Below are positions 1 through 5,645 of a stretch of 5,645 nt of DNA, piece by piece. The DNA is taken from assembly GCA_927911475.1 (NCBI GenBank), contig CAKMPP010000008.1, positions 1-5,645 on the forward strand. The letters are read 5' to 3'. The DNA comes from an uncultured Solobacterium sp. (GTDB taxonomy: Bacteria; Bacillota_I; Bacilli_A; Erysipelotrichales; Erysipelotrichaceae). The first letter of the stretch is position 1, and every line of letters starts with the position of its first letter. The notes beneath the pieces are model-generated. The model searched no databases. It was not told the origin of the DNA and was given only the letters and a program-made list of their open reading frames with translations. The position numbers were made by a program, and so were the translations under genes.

Positions 1-439
1 GATATCAAACCTGATTTATGTAGCGTTGTACATCGCCACGATCTACTCTTTACAGCGTTTTGTTAGAGCGTTTGTGAAGTTTGCTAGTGAGAGTATTTAC
101 TTCTCTGGAAAAGATCGTGTATTATATCAACCTGAATTTGAAGATATCAACAAGTTAAAGCAATTGATGTTGATGTTTGATGATACAAAGGTATGGCGTG
201 GATTAGATTCCAGTGAAAATGCTGTTGCGGTTACTACGACAAAGGGCGCACAGTTAACTTGGTATAACGATTTAGCAGTTGTACGTTCCAAGTTCCATGT
301 CAATGATACGGAAAGTGGAGAATTGATGGTTGTTGGACCAAGCAGAATGAATTATGAAAAAGTCGTAAATCTAATTGATTATGCGGCACGTTTGATTGAG
401 AAGATGTATAACTCAGGAGGTGAAAGTGGTAATGAGTGA
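1..439 (+). CDS. hrcA: Heat-inducible transcription repressor HrcA, C-terminal part (5' end outside window, one frame break)
   Basis: HrcA is the dimeric repressor that binds CIRCE operators of dnaK and groE operons; its activity in the family depends on GroEL. Only about the last 145 residues are here; the N-terminal winged-helix DNA-binding domain is off the left edge. Visible family features are the segment FSGKDRVLYQPEFEDINKL, typical of the region after the dimerisation helices, and the C-terminal strand VVGPSRMNYEKVVNLIDYAA, equivalent to the family's IGPxRMDYxxVxxLxD. The natural reading starts in frame 1 (bases 1-60, ending HRHDLLFTAF) and continues in frame 2 from base 62 (VRAFVKFASESIYF). 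Frame 1 hits a stop at 64-66 unless one T of the four at 58-61 is removed. Frame 2 alone is also open upstream, but its residues there do not resemble HrcA. It overlaps grpE by 8 bases, which fits a co-transcribed first gene of the operon. Identity is confident; the break is probably a sequence error. Confidence 0.93.
   Translation, partial: ISNLIYVALYIATIYSLQRFVRAFVKFASESIYFSGKDRVLYQPEFEDINKLKQLMLMFDDTKVWRGLDSSENAVAVTTTKGAQLTWYNDLAVVRSKFHVNDTESGELMVVGPSRMNYEKVVNLIDYAARLIEKMYNSGGESGNE
415..422 (+). promoter_or_regulatory. Ribosome binding site of grpE, inside the end of hrcA
   Basis: AGGAGGTG lies within the last codons of hrcA. It stands 9 bases before the ATG at 432, which is the start chosen for grpE. 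It rules out the longer in-frame ATG at 396, which has no such site and would add 12 residues encoded by the hrcA overlap. A GTG at 426 is also in frame and only 3-5 bases from the site, so initiation there (two extra residues) cannot be fully excluded. Confidence 0.8.
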
Positions 440-971
440 AGATATCAAGAAGACAGAAACTGAAGTTGAAGAAGTAGTTGAAACTGAAACTCCTGAAGTA
501 GTAGAAGAAGTGGATGAAGTTGCAACACTTCAAGCAAAGATTACAGAGTTAAGTGAACAGGTAAATGTTCTCAAGAATGAATATGCAAAAGCGTATGCAG
601 ATACAGAGAATACAAGAAAACGTCTACAGGCTGATTTTGATAGCCGTACAAAGTTTATGATGAAGAACTTTGCATTAGAGTTATTACCTGTATTAGATAG
701 TTGCGAAAGAGCGTTAGCTCAAGCAACATCCGATGAAGCATATCGTAAGGGTGTCGAAATGATTTATGGACAACTGCAGAATGCTTTAAGTAAAGAAGGT
801 ATTACAGAAATCGATGCATTGAACAAACCATTCGATGGTAATTGGCATCAAGCATTGATGACAGAAGCAAGAGAAAATGTCGAACCTGGAACTGTAATTG
901 AAGTATTACAGAAGGGTTATCGTATAAAGGACCGTCTGCTAAGAGCAGCAATGGTCAAGGTTAGTGAATAA
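432..971 (+). CDS. grpE: Nucleotide exchange factor GrpE (Hsp70 cochaperone)
   Basis: GrpE is the dimeric cytoplasmic factor that releases ADP from DnaK and so resets the chaperone cycle. The 179-residue product has the usual architecture and length. A very acidic, low-complexity tail rich in Glu, Val and Thr covers about residues 1-30. A long coiled-coil helix follows, including NEYAKAYADTENTRKRLQADFD. Then comes the helical dimer core with FALELLPVLDSCERAL, and a C-terminal beta domain that contacts DnaK, with FDGNWHQALMTE, PGTVIEVLQKGYRIKDRLLR and the final AAMVKVSE. The ATG at 432 is preferred because of AGGAGGTG at 415-422. The gene begins 8 bases inside hrcA, which suggests translational coupling, and ends 17 bases before dnaK, its partner. 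The frame is intact with no missing conserved block. Confidence 0.97.
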   Translation: MSEDIKKTETEVEEVVETETPEVVEEVDEVATLQAKITELSEQVNVLKNEYAKAYADTENTRKRLQADFDSRTKFMMKNFALELLPVLDSCERALAQATSDEAYRKGVEMIYGQLQNALSKEGITEIDALNKPFDGNWHQALMTEARENVEPGTVIEVLQKGYRIKDRLLRAAMVKVSE

Positions 972-988
972 CTAGGAGGAAGATAAAC

Positions 989-2809
989 ATGAGCAAGATT
1001 ATTGGTATTGACTTAGGAACAACAAATAGCTGCGTATCCGTTATGGAAGGTGGCGAACCAAAAGTAATTCCGAATCCAGAAGGAAACCGTACAACACCAT
1101 CCGTTGTAGCATTTAAGAATGGTGAACGTATTGTTGGTGATGCGGCTAAGCGTCAATTAATTACAAACAAAGATACAGTATATTCCATTAAGCGTTTAAT
1201 GGGTACAAATCAAAAAGTAACATTAGAAGGTAAGGAATATACACCACAGGAAGTTTCAGCAATGATTCTTACATATTTAAAGAGTTATGCAGAAGCTTAT
1301 TTAGGTGAGAAGGTAGAAAAGGCTGTTATTACAGTACCTGCATATTTCAACGATGCACAGCGTCAAGCAACAAAGGATGCTGGTAAGATTGCTGGTTTGG
1401 ATGTAGTACGTATTATTAACGAGCCAACTGCTTCTGCACTTGCATTTGGTTCAGATAAAGAATCATCTAAGGAACAAAAGATTTTAGTATATGACTTAGG
1501 TGGTGGTACATTCGATGTATCTATCTTGGATATTGCGGATGGTACATTTGAAGTATTATCTACAAATGGTGATACACACTTAGGTGGTGACGACTTCGAT
1601 GAAGCTATCATCAATTGGTTAGCAGATAACTTCAAGCGTGAAAATAACATTGATCTAAGACAAGATAAGATGGCTTTGCAGAGATTAAAGGAAGCTGCTG
1701 AAAAGGCTAAGAAGGACTTATCTGGTATGGTACAGACACAGATTTCCTTACCATTTATCTCCGCTGGTCCTGCAGGTCCATTACACTTAGAAGCTACATT
1801 AACACGTGCACAGTTTAATGAAATGACAAAGGGACTTGTTGAAAGAACATTGATTCCAGTTCGTCAAGCATTAAAGGATGCAGGTTTAACAGCAAATGAT
1901 ATTAACCAGGTATTACTTGTAGGTGGTTCTACACGTATTCCAGCTGTTCAAGAAGCAGTTAAGAATGAATTAGGTAAGGAGCCTAACAAGTCTGTTAACC
2001 CAGATGAATGCGTATCTTTAGGTGCTGCTATTCAGGGTGGTGTTATCGCTGGTGATGTTAAGGACGTATTATTACTTGACGTTACTCCACTTTCATTAGG
2101 TATTGAAACAATGGGTGGTGTTATGACAGTTCTTATCCCACGTAACACAACAATCCCAACAAGTAAGTCCCAGATTTTCTCAACAGCTGCAGATAACCAG
2201 CCAGCTGTAGATATCCATGTATTACAGGGTGAAAGACCAATGGCACAGGATAACAAGACACTTGGTAACTTCCAGTTAGATGGTATTGCCCCAGCAAGAC
2301 GTGGTGTTCCACAGATTGAAGTAACATTCGATATCGACGTAAATGGTATTGTACACGTTACTGCAGTTGATAAGGCAACAAGTAAGAAACAATCTATTAC
2401 GATTACAAACTCTTCTGGTTTAAGTGAGGAAGAAATTGACCGCATGGTTAAGGAAGCTGAAGCTCACAAGGCAGAAGATGACAAACGTAAAGAAGAAATC
2501 GAGACAAAGAATCGTGCAGAAGCTTTCATTCACCAGATTGATGAAACATTGCAGAATGAAAATGCAAATGTGACTGAAGAACAGAAGGCTGAAGTGAAGA
2601 AGTTACGTGATGAATTACAAGAAGCTATCGACAAGAATGATACAGAAGGCTTAAAGACTAAGTTAGATGCTCTTGAAAAGGCAGCGAATGATATGGCTCA
2701 GGCAATGTATCAAAGCCAGGCAGGTCAACAGGCTGCTGGTGATACTGCAGGTAATTCAACAAGCGCAAACGACGATGTTGTTGACGCAGACTTCCAAGAA
2801 AAGAAGTAA
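989..2809 (+). CDS. dnaK: Molecular chaperone DnaK (Hsp70)
   Basis: DnaK is the ATP-driven Hsp70 that binds exposed hydrophobic stretches of unfolded proteins in the cytoplasm. The frame is intact and gives 606 residues, a usual firmicute length. The ATPase domain (about 1-357) shows the phosphate-1 motif GIDLGTTNSC (6-15), Lys68, INEPTASALAFG (143-154), the phosphate-2 motif DLGGGTFD (169-176) with Thr174 at the place of E. coli Thr199, and VGGSTRIP (311-318). The numbering offset to E. coli grows from 2 at Lys68 to 26 at Glu145, so the roughly 24-residue insert of Gram-negative DnaK is absent, as in Gram-positives. The interdomain linker is VLLLD (360-364), followed by the beta substrate-binding domain, the helical lid (from about 478), a Gln/Ala/Gly/Ser-rich tail and the conserved end DDVVDADF. 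AGGAGGA at 974-980 precedes the ATG by 8 bases. It sits between its exchange factor and its J-protein. Confidence 0.99.
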   Translation: MSKIIGIDLGTTNSCVSVMEGGEPKVIPNPEGNRTTPSVVAFKNGERIVGDAAKRQLITNKDTVYSIKRLMGTNQKVTLEGKEYTPQEVSAMILTYLKSYAEAYLGEKVEKAVITVPAYFNDAQRQATKDAGKIAGLDVVRIINEPTASALAFGSDKESSKEQKILVYDLGGGTFDVSILDIADGTFEVLSTNGDTHLGGDDFDEAIINWLADNFKRENNIDLRQDKMALQRLKEAAEKAKKDLSGMVQTQISLPFISAGPAGPLHLEATLTRAQFNEMTKGLVERTLIPVRQALKDAGLTANDINQVLLVGGSTRIPAVQEAVKNELGKEPNKSVNPDECVSLGAAIQGGVIAGDVKDVLLLDVTPLSLGIETMGGVMTVLIPRNTTIPTSKSQIFSTAADNQPAVDIHVLQGERPMAQDNKTLGNFQLDGIAPARRGVPQIEVTFDIDVNGIVHVTAVDKATSKKQSITITNSSGLSEEEIDRMVKEAEAHKAEDDKRKEEIETKNRAEAFIHQIDETLQNENANVTEEQKAEVKKLRDELQEAIDKNDTEGLKTKLDALEKAANDMAQAMYQSQAGQQAAGDTAGNSTSANDDVVDADFQEKK

Positions 2810-2815
2810 AGTTTG

Positions 2816-2848
2816 AAAGGAATGCGGGGCTTGTTTCCGCATTCTTTT
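2816..2848 (+). terminator. Hairpin between dnaK and dnaJ, possible partial terminator or mRNA-processing stem
   Basis: GAATGCGG (2820-2827) and CCGCATTC (2837-2844) form a perfect 8-bp stem around a 9-base loop, and TTTT follows at 2845-2848. The stem can extend with four AAAG/TTTT-type pairs (one G-U), so the T-run may be paired rather than free. The T-run is short and is followed by AAGAGAAG, so full termination is doubtful. No promoter was recognised between it and dnaJ, so a leaky terminator or a stem that stabilises the upstream hrcA-grpE-dnaK message is more likely. The hairpin is seen directly; its role is inference. Confidence 0.6.
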
Positions 2849-2871
2849 AAGAGAAGAAAGGGTTAAAAGAT

Positions 2872-4019
2872 ATGGCTGAAAAAAGAGATTATTATGAGGT
2901 GTTAGGAATATCCAAAGGAGCAAGCGATGCGGAAATTAAAAAAGCCTATCGTTCGTTAGCCAAAAAATACCACCCAGATGTAAATAAAAAAGCAGATGCA
3001 GAAGCCAAGTTTAAAGAAATCAATGAAGCTTACGAAGTATTAAGTGATCCACAAAAGCGTCAGACGTATGATCAGTTTGGCTTTGCGGGAATGAACGGTT
3101 CTCAAGCAGGTGGAGGCTTTGGTGGTTTTGGCGGTGGATTTAACGCTGGTGGATTTGATGATCTCAACGATATCTTCTCCTCATTCTTCGGTGGAGGTAT
3201 GGGTGGATTCAGCACTGGATCACGTCGTTCCAGTAATGGACCACGCAAGGGTGAAGACCGCTACATGCGCATGAATATCTCATTTATGGACGCATGTTTT
3301 GGTAAAACTGAGACCATCAACCTAACAGTTGAAGAACAATGTGACCAATGTCATGGTTCAGGTGCAGCTTCTCCAAGTGATGTAGAAACCTGTCCAACCT
3401 GTCATGGTTCTGGTAGCGTTGTAACACAACAACGTACAGCGTTTGGTGTATTCCAATCACAGAGTGTATGTCCTGACTGTCGTGGTACTGGTAAGAAGAT
3501 TCGTAAAGTATGTCCAAAATGTGGTGGAACAGGTTACGAAAAGAAGCGCATTAGCGTAGATGTTAAGATTCCTGCAGGTATCCAAACAGGACAGCAATTA
3601 CGTGTAGCCGGTAAAGGTGAACGTGGCTATAACGGTGGGCCAAATGGTGATTTATACCTAGAGATTAATGTATTACCACACGAGAGTTTTGAACGTGATG
3701 GCAAAGACATCTACCTTGATATTCCAGTCAGTGCAGTTGATGCGACTTTAGGTGTTAGTATAGATGTACCAACGATTCATGGCGATGTTACGATGAAGAT
3801 TCCAGCAGGTACTCAAGATGGCACAAGAATGCGTCTAAGGGTAAGGGTACTGCAGATCTACACGGTGGTAGAGATGGTGACCAAATCGTTACGGTACGCG
3901 TTACAGTAGAAAAATCACTTTCACGTAAAGAACGTGAACTATATGAGCAATTACAAGAATTACAGAATACCAGCAAAGGTGAAACAGCCTGGGATAAATT
4001 CAAGAAGAAATTCATGTAA
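2872..4019 (+). CDS. dnaJ: Chaperone protein DnaJ (Hsp40, class A), one frame break near the 3' end
   Basis: DnaJ delivers substrates to DnaK and stimulates its ATPase. The J domain (1-70) has YYEVLGISKGAS and the catalytic HPD at 34-36. A Gly/Phe-rich region follows (about 77-113). The zinc domain has all four CxxCxGxG repeats: CDQCHGSG (157), CPTCHGSG (174), CPDCRGTG (200) and CPKCGGTG (214). The C-terminal substrate domains follow. As written, the frame shifts after MRLR and stops at 3909, giving 345 residues with a nonsense tail. Adding one G to the GGG at 3839-3841 restores GKGTADLHGGRDGDQIVTVR and a normal end, DKFKKKFM, with stop at 4017-4019 and a total of 382 residues, the usual length. 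The start at 2872 has a moderate GAAAGGG site about 9 bases upstream. The break is most likely a sequence error, since the DNA on both sides is perfectly DnaJ-like; true truncation is not excluded. Confidence 0.95.
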
Positions 4020-4053
4020 GTAACAGGCATTACCTATCAAAGGAGGTGTTACG

Positions 4054-5645
4054 ATGAACATTGAGCAGATGACAGAAATCTTGCAAAATATCATCATGCA
4101 AGCAGTACAGCTTGCACAAGAAAAACAAAGTCCTGATATAAAACCTGAGCATATCCTCTATGCAATGGTCAATGACGATAGCCTAGAGGGTATTTGGCAA
4201 AGGTTACATATCAGTCAAGAAGAATTAAGAAGTTTCATCGAACAAGCACTCACAAGAATTCCAAACAGTCAGTGGTTCAACACAACCACAGCTATCGAAT
4301 GATGTCATGCAAGCATATAACCATGCATTAAAACGCATGCAGAAACAAAATGATAGCTACATGAGTACTGTTACATTCTTACTTGGCTTGTTCGATACAA
4401 AAGCTACAATTATCGAGCAAATCAAACAACAGTTTCATATCACAACAAGTGATATTGAAAAAGCAGAAGAAGAAAGAAGAGGAGGGATGACGATGGATGA
4501 AAAGACCAATGAAAGTCAACTCGATGCATTAAGCAAATATGGACATGATTTAGTCAAAGAAGTAAAAGATGGAAAGATTGATCCAGTTATCGGAAGAGAT
4601 GAGGAGATTCGTAGAGTTATCGAGATTCTCTCTCGTAAGACAAAAAATAATCCGGTACTCATTGGTGAACCTGGTGTAGGTAAGACCGCAATCGTAGAAG
4701 GTCTTGCATGGCGTATTATGCAAGGGGATGTACCACTTGGACTCAAAGATAAGAAGTTAATTGAACTTGATATGGGTGCACTGATTGCTGGTGCGAAATA
4801 TCGTGGTGAATTTGAAGAGCGCTTAAAGGGTGTACTCAAGCAGGTACAACAGGCAGATGGTGGTATTATCTTATTCATCGATGAGATTCATAATCTTGTT
4901 GGTGCAGGTAAGACAGAAGGCTCCATGGATGCCGCAAACCTATTAAAGCCAATGCTAGCAAGAGGTGAACTCAAGTGTATTGGTGCGACTACATTCGATG
5001 AATATCGCAAGTATATTGAAAGGATAGAGCTCTAGAACGTCGTTTCCAGAAGATTATGGTACAAGAGCCATCGGTTGAAGATACCATTAGTATCTTACGC
5101 GGACTCAAAGACCGCTTTGAATCACACCATGGTGTTCGTATCAAAGATGAAGCGATTATCGCAGCCGCAACACTATCCAATCGATACATCACAGATCGTT
5201 TCTTACCAGATAAGGCAATCGATTTAATCGATGAAGCTTGTGCAACGATTCGTGTTGAAATGGATTCCATGCCTGCAGAGTTAGATGAACTCTCTAGACG
5301 TATTATGACTTTACAGATTGAGGAAACTTCTCTCAAAGAAGAAACAGATCCTAAGGCTAAAGATCGTCTCGAAGAAATCCGTAAGGATCGTTGCAGATCT
5401 TAAGGAAGAGCAGACTGCAAAACTCTCTAAGTGGCAAGCTGAAAAGAGTGAAGCAGATGCTATTAAGAATTACAAAGAAGAACTTGAGAAGGCTAAGCTT
5501 GCTTTAACACAAGCAGAAAACGCAGCCAACTATGAAACAGCTGCTAAGCTAAAATACGAAACGACTTCCAAATCTAGAAAAGAAGATTAATGAAGCGGAT
5601 GTTGAAAAATCAGATGCGATGGTACATCAGATTGTCGATGAAGAT
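4054..5645 (+). CDS. clpB: ATP-dependent disaggregase ClpB (Hsp100), N-terminal part (3' end outside window, four frame breaks)
   Basis: ClpB is a hexameric AAA+ machine that pulls polypeptides out of aggregates together with DnaK/DnaJ/GrpE. About 530 of some 860 residues are present once four single-base breaks are repaired (near 4263-4265, 5019-5021, 5385-5390 and 5559-5561). In repaired numbering: N-domain about 1-140; NBD1 with Walker A GEPGVGKT (204-211), pore loop AGAKYRGEFEER with Tyr249, Walker B ILFIDE (272-277), GATT, and arginine fingers Arg329-Arg330 in ALERRFQ; then VEMDSMPAELDELSRRI opening the coiled-coil middle domain (from about 405). The middle domain and the adjoining NBD1 stretch (RYITDRFLPDKAIDLIDEA) favour ClpB over ClpC or ClpA. 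Positions run two behind E. coli ClpB throughout, which supports the repairs. AAAGGAGGTG at 4039-4048 is a strong ribosome site. It lies 34 bases after dnaJ with no terminator between them, so it is probably in the same HrcA-controlled operon. NBD2 is beyond the window. Confidence 0.95.
4480..4495 (+). promoter_or_regulatory. Probable internal translation start for a short ClpB isoform (ClpB lacking the N-domain)
   Basis: AGGAGG at 4480-4485 stands 7 bases before an in-frame ATG at 4493 (another ATG at 4487 is too close to be used). The ATG is about residue 147 of the repaired protein, in the linker between the N-domain and NBD1, and would begin MDEKTNESQLDALSKYGHDL. In E. coli ClpB a short form starts at about residue 149, so the position matches that established case. 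Caution: the site also encodes Arg-Gly-Gly, which is common at this point in ClpB proteins, so part of the Shine-Dalgarno match could come from protein constraint. Confidence 0.6.

Noticed and set aside
440..530. GAAGTAGT/GAAACTGAAACT-type repetition at the start of grpE
   Set aside because: It encodes the normal acidic disordered tail of GrpE (Glu-Val-Thr rich); it is not a DNA repeat element.
300..533. - strand open frame across the hrcA/grpE junction with a Phe/Tyr-rich product
   Set aside because: The Phe-rich composition is the mirror of the Glu/Lys-rich start of grpE. It has no start signal and covers two well-supported genes.
2032..2445. Long open frame on the - strand opposite dnaK (137 codons), and a shorter one at 1363-1650
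   Set aside because: Antisense open frames are a recurrent artefact of biased codon use in hsp70 genes. There is no ribosome site and no recognisable protein, and dnaK on the + strand explains the DNA fully.
3830..3850. Programmed ribosomal frameshift in dnaJ
   Set aside because: No slippery heptamer, stimulatory stem or internal Shine-Dalgarno is evident, DnaJ is not known to use one, and similar breaks recur in hrcA and clpB, which points to sequence error.
4020..4052. GTAACA (4020-4025) and TGTTAC (4047-4052) as an inverted repeat flanking the clpB ribosome site, a possible RNA thermometer
   Set aside because: Six pairs enclose a 21-base loop and leave most of AGGAGG unpaired. There is no ROSE or fourU pattern, and chance is likely.
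4307..5035. A separate 242-residue AAA+ protein beginning at the ATG at 4307
   Set aside because: It lacks a ribosome site, starts in the middle of the ClpB N-domain and ends before the arginine fingers. It is a fragment made by frame breaks on each side.
1..5645. Novel system, mobile element, CRISPR array or RNA gene
   Set aside because: Nearly every base is accounted for by five known chaperone genes. No repeats with spacers, transposase, tRNA or rRNA signatures were seen.

Overview
This window is a heat-shock chaperone operon from a low-GC Gram-positive bacterium (Bacillota). All genes lie on the + strand in the order hrcA (3' part) - grpE - dnaK - dnaJ - clpB (5' part). The assignment rests on AT-rich codon use (TTA, GTA, ACA), strong AGGAGG-type ribosome sites, the hrcA-grpE-dnaK-dnaJ order, and a DnaK whose ATPase domain lacks the roughly 24-residue segment found in Gram-negative DnaK. 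The style of GrpE and HrcA suggests an Erysipelotrichales-like firmicute, but that finer placement is only inference.

Layout: 1-439 is the C-terminal part of the HrcA repressor. grpE (432-971) overlaps its end by 8 bases, and dnaK (989-2809) follows after 17 bases. A 62-base gap with a clear hairpin separates dnaK from dnaJ (2872-4019). After 34 bases clpB begins at 4054 and runs off the right edge. Apart from this hairpin, no terminator or promoter was recognised between the genes. The expected HrcA operator (CIRCE) would lie upstream of hrcA, outside the window.

Together the genes encode a protein-repair set: HrcA represses the operon, DnaK/DnaJ/GrpE form the Hsp70 cycle, and ClpB is the Hsp100 disaggregase that works with DnaK. 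No previously undescribed system is visible.

Two things deserve attention. First, the sequence carries six single-base frame breaks: one in hrcA, one in dnaJ and four in clpB. Each is repaired by adding or removing one base, and five of the six fall in or beside a short run of one base. The restored proteins match their families on both sides of each break, so these look like sequencing or assembly errors rather than gene decay. The many short ORFs that result in clpB and dnaJ should not be annotated as separate genes. Second, clpB has a strong internal Shine-Dalgarno with an in-frame ATG exactly at the junction of the N-domain and the first ATPase domain. This is where E. coli and others initiate the short ClpB isoform.
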